From Shimia aestuarii (GTDB taxonomy: Bacteria > Pseudomonadota > Alphaproteobacteria > Rhodobacterales > Rhodobacteraceae), in contig NZ_FOTQ01000005.1 of the NCBI RefSeq assembly GCF_900114635.1, forward strand, positions 186,001-250,000: DNA of 64,000 nucleotides, given 5' to 3'. The notes under the pieces are model-generated. The model worked only from the letters and a program-made list of their open reading frames with translations. It did no database searches and was not told the origin of the DNA. Below are positions 34,473 to 43,302 of this stretch, piece after piece. Each line of letters opens with the position of its first letter. Position 1 is the stretch's first letter. The translations under genes were made by a program, and so were the position numbers.

Positions 34473-34907
34473 TCAGTGGCCCATGATCATGCCTTCAAGC
34501 GCATCTTTTTCCATGGCCAGTTCGCTGAGCCGCGCCTTAACCGCATCCCCCAAAGAAATAAGGCCCACGAGCTTACCGTCTTCCATGACCGGCATGTGAC
34601 GGAACCGGCCCGCCGTCATCTTTTCCAGCACGGTCACAGCGTCGTCATTGCGCCCACAGGTCACGAGTTCGGTCGTCATGTAGTCATCGACCGTGTCCCC
34701 CATGCAGCCCACGCCCTTGCGCGCGAGTTCCCGCACGATATCGCGCTCCGACAGGATGCCCGCCGGGGTTTCACCATCGGGTGACACGACCACGGTCCCG
34801 ATCCCTTTTTCCGCAAGGATTCCCGCCGCCTCGGACACCAACGTCCCGGGCTTCACCGTCAAGACCCCTTCCGAGCCCTTCGACTTGAGAATTTGGTGAA
34901 CAAGCAT
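34473..34907 (-). CDS. CBS-domain pair protein
   Basis: The 144 residues are two tandem CBS domains (about 10-65 and 77-130), with GIGTVVVSPDG..PAGILSERDIVREL and RHMPVMEDGKLVGLISLGDAVK. Such stand-alone pairs bind adenine nucleotides and act as regulatory modules. It is downstream of a LysR gene on the same strand (59-base gap). Partner unknown. Confidence 0.9.
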   Translation of the reverse strand: MLVHQILKSKGSEGVLTVKPGTLVSEAAGILAEKGIGTVVVSPDGETPAGILSERDIVRELARKGVGCMGDTVDDYMTTELVTCGRNDDAVTVLEKMTAGRFRHMPVMEDGKLVGLISLGDAVKARLSELAMEKDALEGMIMGH

Positions 34908-34966
34908 AGGCGGACCTCCCTAAAAATAATTCGTAAAATCAAGCGTTGCCGCAAGAATCGGTCTTG

Positions 34967-35863
34967 TCAAGTTTGTGCTTCCAGTCTGGCGACTTCCTGT
35001 CGCAACCCATCGCACAATGCTTGCGAAAAACGGTTCATCCGTTCTAGCCGCCGATCATCCGCGTGACGGATCAGATAAAAGCTGCGCGTCAGCGAAACCT
35101 GCTCCGGCAGAACCTTGATCAGCGCCTTGGCTGAAGGGATCGCGAAATCATGCACTATCCCGATCCCTGCCCCGCGCCGGACCCAGTTGAACTGCACGGA
35201 GGCCGAGTTTGACGCCAGCCGCACCCGCTCCACCCCGGTTTCATGCAGATAGTCCAGTTCCTTGTCGAAAATCATGTCCGGAATGTATCCCACGACCATG
35301 TGGTGCCTCAGATCTTCCAGCGTGTTGATGGGGGGGTGCTGTTTCAGGTACCAGCGCGCCGCCGCCAGGTGCAGCTTGTAGTCGGCAATCTTCTGCACTG
35401 TCAGCCGTCCTGCGGTTGGGGCGCTTACGGCCACGACAAGATCGGCCTCCCGGCGCGACAGGCTCACAACGCGGGGCAAGGCGACGATCTGGATTTCAAG
35501 GTCGGGATTGTCTTCGGCAATCTTGGCGCAAACCTGTGGCAACAGGTAATTTGCCGCCCCGTCCGGCGCACCGATACGGATTTGCCCCGACAATCCAGAG
35601 GTTTGACCAACGATCTCCTCGGCGGCTTCCTCGAGCGACTGCTCCATGCGCACCGCATGCCCCATGAGCCTCTGCCCGGCATCCGTCAGTGCATAACCCG
35701 TTGGTGACTTGGCAAAAAGTGGCATTCCATAGGCCGCTTCGAGCCGCGCCACCCTCCGCCCCACCGTTGCCGGGTCCACCGACAATTGCCGCCCCGCCGC
35801 CGAAAGACTCTCCTCGCGGGCCACGGCAAGAAAGACTTTCAGGTCATCCCAGTTCGTCTTCAT
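34967..35863 (-). CDS. LysR family regulator divergent from mmsA
   Basis: The 298 residues start MKTNWDDLKVFLAVAREESL, with the helix-turn-helix LSVDPATVGRRVARLEAA and a C-terminal effector domain. It is divergent from mmsA, with the TTGCA-N4-TGCAA palindrome 10 bases from its own start; regulation of mmsA and the valine catabolic genes is inferred from that. AGGGGGG precedes the ATG. Confidence 0.9.
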   Translation of the reverse strand: MKTNWDDLKVFLAVAREESLSAAGRQLSVDPATVGRRVARLEAAYGMPLFAKSPTGYALTDAGQRLMGHAVRMEQSLEEAAEEIVGQTSGLSGQIRIGAPDGAANYLLPQVCAKIAEDNPDLEIQIVALPRVVSLSRREADLVVAVSAPTAGRLTVQKIADYKLHLAAARWYLKQHPPINTLEDLRHHMVVGYIPDMIFDKELDYLHETGVERVRLASNSASVQFNWVRRGAGIGIVHDFAIPSAKALIKVLPEQVSLTRSFYLIRHADDRRLERMNRFSQALCDGLRQEVARLEAQT

Positions 35864-35872
35864 TCACCCCCC

Positions 35873-35886
35873 TTGCATTTTTGCAA
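35873..35886. promoter_or_regulatory. Operator candidate, LysR/mmsA intergenic region
   Basis: TTGCA-TTTT-TGCAA is a perfect inverted repeat. The 12 bases TTGCATTTTTGC recur exactly at 39213-39224 before the acyl-CoA dehydrogenase gene, and TTTTTGCAA occurs again at 35920-35928. Confidence 0.6.
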
Positions 35887-35963
35887 TGCCGTTTTGAAAA
35901 CATGTCCCTTTTCAGGGGATTTTTGCAAGTCTATTCTCCGGCCAAACCATGATGGAGGATCTC

Positions 35964-37463
35964 ATGCAAGAACTGACCCACTACATCAACGGCGAGCATG
36001 TCAAAGGCACGTCGGGGCGTTTCTCGGACGTTTACAACCCGGCCACCGGTGAGGTGCAGGCCAAATGTCCGCTGGCGTCCAAGGAGGAAATGGACCACGC
36101 CGTGGCCATCGCAGCCGCCGCCCAACCCGCATGGGCCGCCGTCAACCCGCAGCGCCGCGCACGCGTGCTGATGAAGTTCGTGGACCTGCTGAACCGGGAC
36201 ATGGACAAGCTGGCCGAAGCACTTTCGCGCGAGCACGGCAAGACCTTCCCCGACGCCAAGGGCGACGTACAGCGTGGTCTGGAAGTGGTGGAATACTGCA
36301 TCGGCGCGCCGCAGATGCTCAAAGGCGAATTCACCGACAGCGCCGGCCCCGGCATCGACATCTACTCGATGCGCCAGGCACTCGGCGTGACCGCGGGTAT
36401 CACCCCGTTCAACTTCCCCGCCATGATTCCGATGTGGATGTTCGCCCCGGCCATCGCCTGCGGCAACGCCTTCATCCTCAAGCCGTCCGAACGTGACCCC
36501 TCCGTGCCGCTGATGCTGGCGGAACTGCTCGAAGAAGCGGGCCTGCCCAAGGGCATCATTCAGGTTGTGAACGGCGACAAGGAAGCTGTGGACGCGATCC
36601 TCTACGATCCGATCATTCAGTCGGTGGGCTTTGTTGGCTCGACCCCGATCGCCGAATACATCTATGGCACCGGTTGCGCCCAGGGCAAGCGCGTTCAGTG
36701 CTTTGGCGGCGCCAAGAACCACATGATCATCATGCCCGACGCCGACATGGACCAGGCCGCAGACGCCCTTGTGGGTGCAGGCTACGGTGCAGCCGGTGAA
36801 CGCTGCATGGCGATCTCGGTTGCCGTTCCGGTGGGTGACGAAACCGCCGACCGCCTGATCGAAAAGCTCGTGCCGCGCATCGAAAAGCTGAAAGTTGGCC
36901 CCTACACCGCCGGTGATGACGTCGACTACGGTCCGGTCGTGACCGCGGCGGCCAAGGAAAACATCCTCCGCCTCGTTGAATCCGGTGTCGAACAGGGCGC
37001 CAAGCTGGTCGTCGATGGCCGTGATTTCTCGCTTCAGGGCTATGAAGACGGCTTCTTTGTCGGTCCGCACCTTTTTGACAACGTGACTCCGGACATGGAC
37101 ATCTACAAGAAAGAGATCTTCGGTCCCGTTCTGTCGACCGTCCGTGCCAAAACCTACGAAGAGGCCATCGGCTATGCCATGGATCACGAGTACGGCAACG
37201 GCACCGCGATCTTTACCCGTGACGGCGACGCGGCCCGCGACTTCGCGAACCGTATCAACATCGGCATGGTCGGCATCAACGTTCCGATCCCGGTTCCGCT
37301 GGCCTACCACACCTTCGGCGGCTGGAAGAAATCGGCCTTTGGTGACCTGAACCAGCATGGCCCGGACGCGTTCAAGTTCTACACCCGGACCAAGACCATC
37401 ACCTCGCGCTGGCCCTCGGGCATCAAGGAAGGCGGCGAGTTCAACTTCAAACCGATGGATTGA
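35964..37463 (+). CDS. mmsA: Methylmalonate-semialdehyde dehydrogenase (CoA-acylating)
   Basis: Converts methylmalonate semialdehyde to propionyl-CoA, the last step of valine catabolism, with NAD and CoA. The 499 residues show the ALDH fold, with the nucleophile Cys281 in YGAAGERCMAIS and GGAKNHMIIMPDAD before it. The ATG at 35964 has GGAGG. The divergent LysR gene, the acyl-CoA dehydrogenase, the hydrolase and mmsB downstream make the valine pathway call strong. Confidence 0.95.
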   Translation: MQELTHYINGEHVKGTSGRFSDVYNPATGEVQAKCPLASKEEMDHAVAIAAAAQPAWAAVNPQRRARVLMKFVDLLNRDMDKLAEALSREHGKTFPDAKGDVQRGLEVVEYCIGAPQMLKGEFTDSAGPGIDIYSMRQALGVTAGITPFNFPAMIPMWMFAPAIACGNAFILKPSERDPSVPLMLAELLEEAGLPKGIIQVVNGDKEAVDAILYDPIIQSVGFVGSTPIAEYIYGTGCAQGKRVQCFGGAKNHMIIMPDADMDQAADALVGAGYGAAGERCMAISVAVPVGDETADRLIEKLVPRIEKLKVGPYTAGDDVDYGPVVTAAAKENILRLVESGVEQGAKLVVDGRDFSLQGYEDGFFVGPHLFDNVTPDMDIYKKEIFGPVLSTVRAKTYEEAIGYAMDHEYGNGTAIFTRDGDAARDFANRINIGMVGINVPIPVPLAYHTFGGWKKSAFGDLNQHGPDAFKFYTRTKTITSRWPSGIKEGGEFNFKPMD

Positions 37464-37492
37464 TTCAGAATTCCAAGTGTGACAGAAATTCG

Positions 37493-37515
37493 GGGGCGGC
37501 TGCGGTCGCCCCTTT
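37493..37515 (+). terminator. Hairpin after mmsA
   Basis: GGGGCG pairs with CGCCCC around an 8-base loop, followed by TTT. It is a weak terminator candidate. Confidence 0.45.
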
Positions 37516-37539
37516 CACGTAGGACGCCCATTACCCGAA

Positions 37540-37965
37540 ATGCCCGTCAAGTTCAGCGTACTTCCTGATCACAACCTTGTCCTTGTGACCTTTTCCGGCA
37601 TGGTGACGTTGGCGGAAACGACCGAGACCTTCGACCGCTACAGTTCACATCCTGATGCGCACCCCGGCCAATCGCACCTCGTCGATCTGAGCGCCGTGAC
37701 AGAATACGAACGGGACTTCACAAAGATCATGGCGCTTCAGGCGCACCAGGTGGATGTCTTCCTTGAAGCGGACGCACCAATCTACCTGATTTTCGTGGCC
37801 CCCACCGAGTTGACGCGTACCATGGCCATGGCCGCCGTCCGGTCATGGCAGAACCTGCCTGGTGTGATCCCGCTTGTCCTGACCAGCCTTGATGAAGCAC
37901 GGGCCGTTCTCTCGCTCGAAGAACGTGATCTCGAACCACGCGGCGAGCCGGCGGCGCAGCGCTGA
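37540..37965 (+). CDS. STAS/SpoIIAA-like protein of unknown function
   Basis: The 141-residue protein has alternating beta strands and helices (VKFSVLPDHNLVLVTFSGMVT, LAETTETFDRYSSHPD, HLVDLSAVTEYERDF, IYLIFVAPTELTRTMAMAAV) resembling SpoIIAA-like folds. I cannot name a family. There is no signal peptide or membrane helix. It lies 76 bases after mmsA, on the same strand within the valine gene region, with no evidence of a metabolic role. Confidence 0.6.
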   Translation: MPVKFSVLPDHNLVLVTFSGMVTLAETTETFDRYSSHPDAHPGQSHLVDLSAVTEYERDFTKIMALQAHQVDVFLEADAPIYLIFVAPTELTRTMAMAAVRSWQNLPGVIPLVLTSLDEARAVLSLEERDLEPRGEPAAQR

Positions 37966-38064
37966 CTCTGATCGCCGGGCAAAATTGCCGCGCCCCCGCC
38001 CCGCGCTTGAAAAGAACCCGCATTCCTGCTCAACTTGCCGTGTTTCGACTTGGGAGGACGGCGC

Positions 38065-39198
38065 ATGGCCTTGAAAGAACCCGATTTCACCATCGGCGTC
38101 GAAGAAGAATATCTTCTCGTCGACAAGGACTCTCTGGACCTCGCCCCTGCCCCGCAAGAACTGATGGACGCCTGCACCGCCCGGCTGCAGGACCAGGTCG
38201 CGCCGGAATATCTCAACTGCCAGATCGAGATCGGGTCGCGTGTTTGCAAGACCGTTGGAGAGGCCCGCGAAGACCTCAAACGCTTGCGCAGCGCCGTCGC
38301 CGAGGAAGCCGCGCGGTTCAACCTCGCCCCCATTGCAGCCTCGTGCCATCCCTTCTCCGACTGGCGTGACCAGCACCATACCGACAAGGAGCGTTACAAC
38401 GTTCTGCGCGACGATCTGGGCGGCGTCGTCCGGCGGATGCTGATCTGCGGTCAGCACGTGCATGTCGGCCTGGACAGCCCTGATCTGCGCATCGACGTCA
38501 TGAATCAGCTGCGCTATTTCCTGCCACACATGCTTGCACTAAGCTGTTCTTCGCCTTTCTGGCAGGGGCAGGACACCGGGTTGGCCTGCTATCGACTGAC
38601 CGTGTTCGACAACCTGCCCCGCACGGGCATCCCGCCACAGATGGACAGCTGGTCCACCTATGAACGCTCGGTGCAGGCCATGACAAATGTCGGTGTCATC
38701 GAGGACGCCAGCAAGATCTGGTGGGACCTGCGCCCTTCGTCGCGCTTCCCGACCATCGAAAGCCGCATCTGCGATGTCTCGCCGCTTCTGGAAACCACCC
38801 TGACCATCGCCTCATTGACGCAGGCCCTGTGCCGGATGCTCTGGCGGCTGGCCACCCACAACCAACGCTGGCGCCTCTACGACCGCTTCCTGATCGAGGA
38901 AAACCGCTGGCGGGCACAGCGCTATGGCATTTCCGAAGGGCTGATCGACTGGGGGCGGCGCGAAATCGTTCCCTTCGCGGACCTTCTGAACGAGATTGTC
39001 GAACTGGTCGAAGAAGACGCGGCCGCGCTGCAAAGTTTGAGGGAAATCGAAAACGCTCTGGCAATTCTGCAAACCGGAACCAGCGCAGACCGCCAACGTG
39101 CCGTCTACGCGGATGCTGTACAGGCGGACTACAGCCATGATCAGGCCCTGCGCGCGGTAGTGAAACACCTGACCGAGGAATTCCACGCAGACCTGTAA
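38065..39198 (+). CDS. YbdK-type carboxylate-amine ligase (glutamate-cysteine ligase GCS2 family)
   Basis: The 377 residues begin [14 protein letters not shown], the GCS2/YbdK nucleotide-metal signature, with CGQHVHVG near 130 and [16 protein letters not shown] near 215-230. Members have weak glutamate-cysteine ligase activity or ligate other acids to amines. The ATG at 38065 has GGGAGGA upstream. It lies between mmsA and the acyl-CoA dehydrogenase with no known role in valine catabolism. Confidence 0.85.
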   Translation: MALKEPDFTIGVEEEYLLVDKDSLDLAPAPQELMDACTARLQDQVAPEYLNCQIEIGSRVCKTVGEAREDLKRLRSAVAEEAARFNLAPIAASCHPFSDWRDQHHTDKERYNVLRDDLGGVVRRMLICGQHVHVGLDSPDLRIDVMNQLRYFLPHMLALSCSSPFWQGQDTGLACYRLTVFDNLPRTGIPPQMDSWSTYERSVQAMTNVGVIEDASKIWWDLRPSSRFPTIESRICDVSPLLETTLTIASLTQALCRMLWRLATHNQRWRLYDRFLIEENRWRAQRYGISEGLIDWGRREIVPFADLLNEIVELVEEDAAALQSLREIENALAILQTGTSADRQRAVYADAVQADYSHDQALRAVVKHLTEEFHADL

Positions 39199-39224
39199 TT
39201 TTGCAAAGCGTTTTGCATTTTTGC
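39199..39224. promoter_or_regulatory. TTTTGCA repeats before the acyl-CoA dehydrogenase gene
   Basis: TTTTGCA occurs at 39199 and 39211, and TTTTGC at 39219. The last two overlap TTGCATTTTTGC shared with the mmsA promoter. It is a predicted binding site for the same regulator, 83-108 bases before the gene start. Confidence 0.55.
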
Positions 39225-39306
39225 GGCCTGACATAATCCTGCAAGGATTGTATTATTAAACACGCGTTCATTTAAGTCGCACGACAAACATGCTTGGAGG
39301 AGCCCC

Positions 39307-40452
39307 ATGGACTTTGCACTGACCGAGGAACAGACGCTGATCTTTGACATGGCCAAAGGCTTTGCCGAAGAGCATATCGCCCCCTTTGCAATGGAATGGG
39401 AGGCTGCAGGCACCATCCCGAAAGAGCTATGGCCGCAGATTGCCGAGCTGGGTCTTGGCGGGATTTATGTGTCCGAAGAATACGGCGGCTCGGGGCTGTC
39501 TCGGCTCGATGCGACGCTGGTCTTCGAAGCGCTCGCCATGTCCTGTCCTGCTGTGGGTTCGTTCCTGTCGATCCACAACATGTGCGGCGGCATGATCGAC
39601 AAGTTCGGCTCGGAAGAAACCAAGCAGAAATGGCTGCCTGACCTCTGCACCATGTCCAAAGTGTTTTCTTACTGCCTGACCGAGCCCGGCTCCGGCTCGG
39701 ACGCCGCCGCGCTGAAAACCCGGGCCGAGCGTACCAATGACGGCTATGTCCTCAACGGCACCAAAGCGTTCATCTCGGGCGGCTCCTATTCGGACGCTTA
39801 TGTCACCATGGTGCGCACCGGCGAAGACGGGCCCAAAGGCATCTCGACCGTGGTCGTCGAAGACGGCGCAGAAGGTCTCTCCTTTGGCGCGCTGGAAAAG
39901 AAAATGGGCTGGCTCGCCCAACCGACCGCACAGGTGCAGTTCGACGATTGCAAAGTCCCCGCCGACAACCTGATCGGCGAAGAAGGTAAAGGGTTTGTCT
40001 ATGCCATGGCCGGTCTTGACGGCGGCCGCCTCAACATCGCCGCCTCCGCCCTTGGCGGCGCACAGGCCGCGCTCAACATGACCCTGCAATACATGTCCGA
40101 GCGCAAGGCTTTCGGCAAATCCATCAACCAGTTCCAGGCGCTTCAGTTCAAGCTGGCCGAATACGAAACCAAGCTGCAAAGCGCGCGCATCTTCCTGCGC
40201 CAGGCCGCCTGGAAACTCGACAACGGCGCGCATGACGCGTCCAAGTTCTGCGCCATGGCCAAGCTGATGGTCACCGACAACGCGTTCGAAGTTGCCAATG
40301 GCTGCCTGCAGCTGCATGGCGGCTATGGCTACCTTGCCGACTATGGCATCGAGAAAATCGTGCGGGATCTGCGCGTGCACCAGATCCTCGAAGGAACCAA
40401 TGAAATCATGCGCCTGATCGTCTCGCGCCAGCTGATTGCGGACGCGGCATGA
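39307..40452 (+). CDS. Isobutyryl-CoA dehydrogenase (acyl-CoA dehydrogenase family)
   Basis: FAD enzyme oxidising isobutyryl-CoA to methacrylyl-CoA in valine breakdown. The 381 residues show the FAD/substrate segment SYCLTEPGSGSDAAALKTRA near 120-140, RKAFGKSINQFQALQFKLAE, and the catalytic base as Glu362 in ILEGTNEIMRL. GGAGGAG precedes the ATG. The stop overlaps the next gene's start by four bases. The substrate is assigned from the valine cluster context. Confidence 0.9.
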   Translation: MDFALTEEQTLIFDMAKGFAEEHIAPFAMEWEAAGTIPKELWPQIAELGLGGIYVSEEYGGSGLSRLDATLVFEALAMSCPAVGSFLSIHNMCGGMIDKFGSEETKQKWLPDLCTMSKVFSYCLTEPGSGSDAAALKTRAERTNDGYVLNGTKAFISGGSYSDAYVTMVRTGEDGPKGISTVVVEDGAEGLSFGALEKKMGWLAQPTAQVQFDDCKVPADNLIGEEGKGFVYAMAGLDGGRLNIAASALGGAQAALNMTLQYMSERKAFGKSINQFQALQFKLAEYETKLQSARIFLRQAAWKLDNGAHDASKFCAMAKLMVTDNAFEVANGCLQLHGGYGYLADYGIEKIVRDLRVHQILEGTNEIMRLIVSRQLIADAA

Positions 40453-41489
40453 GCGACATCAATATCCGCAAGGTCGGCAAGACCGGGCGTATCACCTTCG
40501 CCCGCCCCAAGGCGCTCAATGCCATGTCTTACGAGATGTGCATTGCCATCGAGAATGCGCTCGACGCATGGGAAAACGACGACGGGGTCAGGATGATCGT
40601 GATCGACGCAGAGGGTGACAAAGCCTTCTGCGCGGGCGGCGACATCGCCGAGCTCTATGACACCGGCACCAAGGGCGATTTTGCCTACGGGCAAAAGTTC
40701 TGGGCCGACGAATACCGCATGAACGCCAAGATGTTCACCTTCCCCAAGCCCGTGGCAAGCTTCATGCAGGGCTTCACCATGGGCGGCGGCGTCGGTGTGG
40801 GCTGTCATGGCTCGCACCGCGTCGTTGGAAACAGCAGCCAGATCGCCATGCCCGAATGTGGCATCGGCCTCGTGCCGGACGTGGGCGGCTCTTACATCCT
40901 CGCCACCGCTCCGGGGCGGCTGGGCGAATATCTCGGCCTGACCGCCGCGCGGCTCAACGCGGGGGATGCGATCCACACCGGGTTTGCCGACTACTACATT
41001 CCCGAAGACCAATGGCCCGCGCTCATCGCGCAGCTTGAGGAAACCGGCGACTGGTCGCTGATTGATGATGCCGGAAAATGGAACGCCCCCGGCCCCATTG
41101 CCGAACAGGCCGAAGAGATCGACGCCAATTTCGGCGGCGAGACCCTGCGCGACATCCTGAATGCGCTGAACGCCACCGACAGCGATTTTGCCCGCGACAC
41201 GCTCAAGAAACTGTCACGCAATTCTCCGCTGGCCATGGGCTGCGCGCTCGAGATCATCCACCGCGTCCGCACCCGAAGCGACATCCGCTTCGCGCTCGAA
41301 CAGGAATACCGCTTTACCTATCGCGCCATGGAACACGGCGATTTCCTCGAAGGCATCCGCGCGCAGATCATCGACAAGGACCGCAACCCGCAATGGAAGC
41401 ATCAGCTTGACGACATGTCGCAGATCGAGGTGACAAAGATGCTGATGCCGCTCGGGGATGCGAAACTGACATTTGAAAAGGGAGACTAA
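40449..41489 (+). CDS. 3-Hydroxyisobutyryl-CoA hydrolase
   Basis: Crotonase-superfamily thioesterase releasing 3-hydroxyisobutyrate. The 346 residues have KAFCAGGDIAELYD near 58-70, the oxyanion region GFTMGGGVGVGCHGSHRVV, the catalytic PECGIGLVPDVGGSYIL and the C-terminal extension with HRVRTRSDIRFALEQEYRFT that distinguishes these hydrolases from plain hydratases. The ATGA overlap with the dehydrogenase upstream and a 3-base gap to mmsB show one operon. Confidence 0.92.
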   Translation: MSDINIRKVGKTGRITFARPKALNAMSYEMCIAIENALDAWENDDGVRMIVIDAEGDKAFCAGGDIAELYDTGTKGDFAYGQKFWADEYRMNAKMFTFPKPVASFMQGFTMGGGVGVGCHGSHRVVGNSSQIAMPECGIGLVPDVGGSYILATAPGRLGEYLGLTAARLNAGDAIHTGFADYYIPEDQWPALIAQLEETGDWSLIDDAGKWNAPGPIAEQAEEIDANFGGETLRDILNALNATDSDFARDTLKKLSRNSPLAMGCALEIIHRVRTRSDIRFALEQEYRFTYRAMEHGDFLEGIRAQIIDKDRNPQWKHQLDDMSQIEVTKMLMPLGDAKLTFEKGD

Positions 41490-41492
41490 GCC

Positions 41493-42368
41493 ATGAAGAT
41501 CGGATTCATCGGACTGGGCAATATGGGTGGCCCCATGGCCGCAAACCTCGCCAAGGCGGGCCATGACGTGACCGGGTTCGACATGGCGGATGTCGCCATT
41601 GACGGCGTGACCATGGCCGCCTCGGGCGCCGAGGCCGCAACCGGGGCCGACGTGGTCATCACCATGCTCCCCAACGGCAATATCCTGCGCGCCGTCGCCA
41701 ACGAAGTGATCCCCGCCATGTCCAAGGGTGCCGCGCTGGTCGATTGCTCGACCGTAGACGTGGACAGCGCCCGTGCCGTAGCGGCTCAGGCGGCCGAGGC
41801 CGGCCTTCTCGCCGTCGACGCGCCCGTGTCGGGCGGCATCGGTGGCGCCGCTGGCGGCACGCTCACCTTCATGGCCGGCGGCTCGGCAGAAGCCTTTGCC
41901 AAGGCCGAACCGCTGTTTGATATCATGGGTCAAAAGGCCGTGCATTGCGGCGAGTCCGGCGCCGGTCAGGCCGCCAAGATCTGCAACAACATGATCCTCG
42001 GCGTCACCATGATCGCCACCTGCGAAGCCTTCGCGCTGGCCGACAAGCTGGGCCTGGACCGTCAAAAGATGTTCGATGTGGTGTCCACCTCCTCGGGTTA
42101 TTCCTGGACGATGAACGCCTATTGTCCCGCGCCCGGCGTTGGCCCGACCTCGCCTGCGGACAACGATTACAAACCCGGCTTTGCCTCGGAACTGATGCTC
42201 AAGGACCTGCGCCTGTCGCAACAGGCCGCCGAAAGCGCGGATGCCGACACGCCCATGGGCAAGATCGCCACTGCGCTCTACGAGCAGTTCGTCGAAAGCG
42301 AAGACGGACTTGGGACCGATTTCTCGGCCATGCTGCCGCGCTTTGAGAAGCGCAGCCGCGAGACATGA
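41493..42368 (+). CDS. mmsB: 3-Hydroxyisobutyrate dehydrogenase
   Basis: NAD-dependent oxidation of 3-hydroxyisobutyrate to methylmalonate semialdehyde, the substrate of MmsA. The 291 residues begin MKIGFIGLGNMGGPMAANL with the Rossmann motif at 7-13; DAPVSGG and GAGQAAKICNNMIL with catalytic Lys162 follow. The stop overlaps the Crp-type regulator's start by four bases, so the regulator is probably co-transcribed. Confidence 0.94.
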   Translation: MKIGFIGLGNMGGPMAANLAKAGHDVTGFDMADVAIDGVTMAASGAEAATGADVVITMLPNGNILRAVANEVIPAMSKGAALVDCSTVDVDSARAVAAQAAEAGLLAVDAPVSGGIGGAAGGTLTFMAGGSAEAFAKAEPLFDIMGQKAVHCGESGAGQAAKICNNMILGVTMIATCEAFALADKLGLDRQKMFDVVSTSSGYSWTMNAYCPAPGVGPTSPADNDYKPGFASELMLKDLRLSQQAAESADADTPMGKIATALYEQFVESEDGLGTDFSAMLPRFEKRSRET

Positions 42369-43039
42369 CTTGGGCCGCAGACGCCCCCGGACTTGAGACC
42401 CTGTCCGACAGGGATCGCGCCCGGCTGGACCGTCTGCACCCGCTCGACCTGCCAAAAGGCGCCCGGCTGTTTCAGCCGGGCGACGCGATTCAGGGCTATG
42501 CCATCGTGCTCTCGGGCCGCGTTGACGTGCGCCTGACCACCGCCGCGGGACGCGAAATTCTGCTTTATTCGGTGGTGCCCGGACAATCCTGCATACAGTC
42601 CACGCTGGGCCTCATGGGCGGCGACACGCATTACACCGCCGAAGCCGAAACCACCGGCCCGACGCGCCTCGTTCTGCTGCCCCGTCACGACTATGAAGCG
42701 CTCATGGAAGACTCGCCCGCCTTTCGCGACGTTGTGTTCTCCGCCTTTGGATCGCGCATGAGGTCCATGATGGAACTCCTTGAAAAGCTAGCCTTTCAAA
42801 CCGTTGAATGTCGTCTGGCCGAACACCTTCTACGCCAGTTGCCCGATGGCGAAACCACCCTGCGCAGCACTCAGGCCGAACTGGCCTCGGCGGTGGGCAC
42901 CGCGCGCGAAGTGGTCTCGCGCAAGCTGGAAAACTGGGCGGCCAAGGGCTGGGTCACAACCGCCCGGGGCAAGGTGACGATCAACGACCCTAACCGCCTG
43001 CGCAAAATCGCAGCCGCCGGAGAAGATCCACTTTTGTGA
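42365..43039 (+). CDS. Crp/Fnr family transcriptional regulator
   Basis: The 224 residues have an N-terminal cyclic-nucleotide-type beta roll (about 20-110) and a winged helix with the recognition helix VGTAREVVSRKLENW near 178-192, bearing Arg-Glu and Arg at the base-contacting positions of Crp. There is no Fnr-type Cys set (only one Cys, in GQSCIQST), so it is not an oxygen-sensing iron-sulfur protein. A perfect TGTGA-N6-TCACA site overlaps its stop codon. It sits at the end of the valine operon but more likely serves the DUF2892 gene downstream. Confidence 0.9.
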   Translation: MTWAADAPGLETLSDRDRARLDRLHPLDLPKGARLFQPGDAIQGYAIVLSGRVDVRLTTAAGREILLYSVVPGQSCIQSTLGLMGGDTHYTAEAETTGPTRLVLLPRHDYEALMEDSPAFRDVVFSAFGSRMRSMMELLEKLAFQTVECRLAEHLLRQLPDGETTLRSTQAELASAVGTAREVVSRKLENWAAKGWVTTARGKVTINDPNRLRKIAAAGEDPLL

Positions 43040-43050
43040 CCCCAGTCACA
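43035..43050. promoter_or_regulatory. Crp-type binding site
   Basis: TGTGA-CCCCAG-TCACA is the exact Crp-like palindrome, overlapping the regulator's stop (TGA at 43037-43039) and 57 bases before the DUF2892 ATG. The symmetry extends to GTGAC...GTCAC. Confidence 0.7.
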
Positions 43051-43107
43051 TACGCCGCGACTCGGGCGCGCTATCTTGAGCTCAAGACAGCAAAAAGGAG
43101 TCTCACC

Positions 43108-43302
43108 ATGTTTACGAAAAATGTCGGTTCCGTTGACCGTATACTGCGCATCGTCATCGGCGCGCTGCTCGTTCTGGGCGCCCTGATGGGCTATGGCGTC
43201 TGGATGTGGATCGGGGTTATCCCGCTTGTCACCGGTTTCATGTCGTCCTGCCCGCTCTACTCGATCTTCGGCATGTCGACCTGCCCGCTCAACAAAAACT
43301 AG
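43108..43302 (+). CDS. DUF2892 (YgaP-like) small membrane protein
   Basis: The 64 residues MFTKNVGSVDRILRIVIGAL hold two transmembrane helices and end [17 protein letters not shown] with two Cys in the SCPLY and TCPLN motifs. This is the DUF2892 inner-membrane domain, sometimes fused to rhodanese. AAAAGGAG precedes the ATG. The Crp-type site upstream suggests control by the adjacent regulator. Its end overlaps the end of the convergent patatin gene by four bases. Confidence 0.9.
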   Translation: MFTKNVGSVDRILRIVIGALLVLGALMGYGVWMWIGVIPLVTGFMSSCPLYSIFGMSTCPLNKN

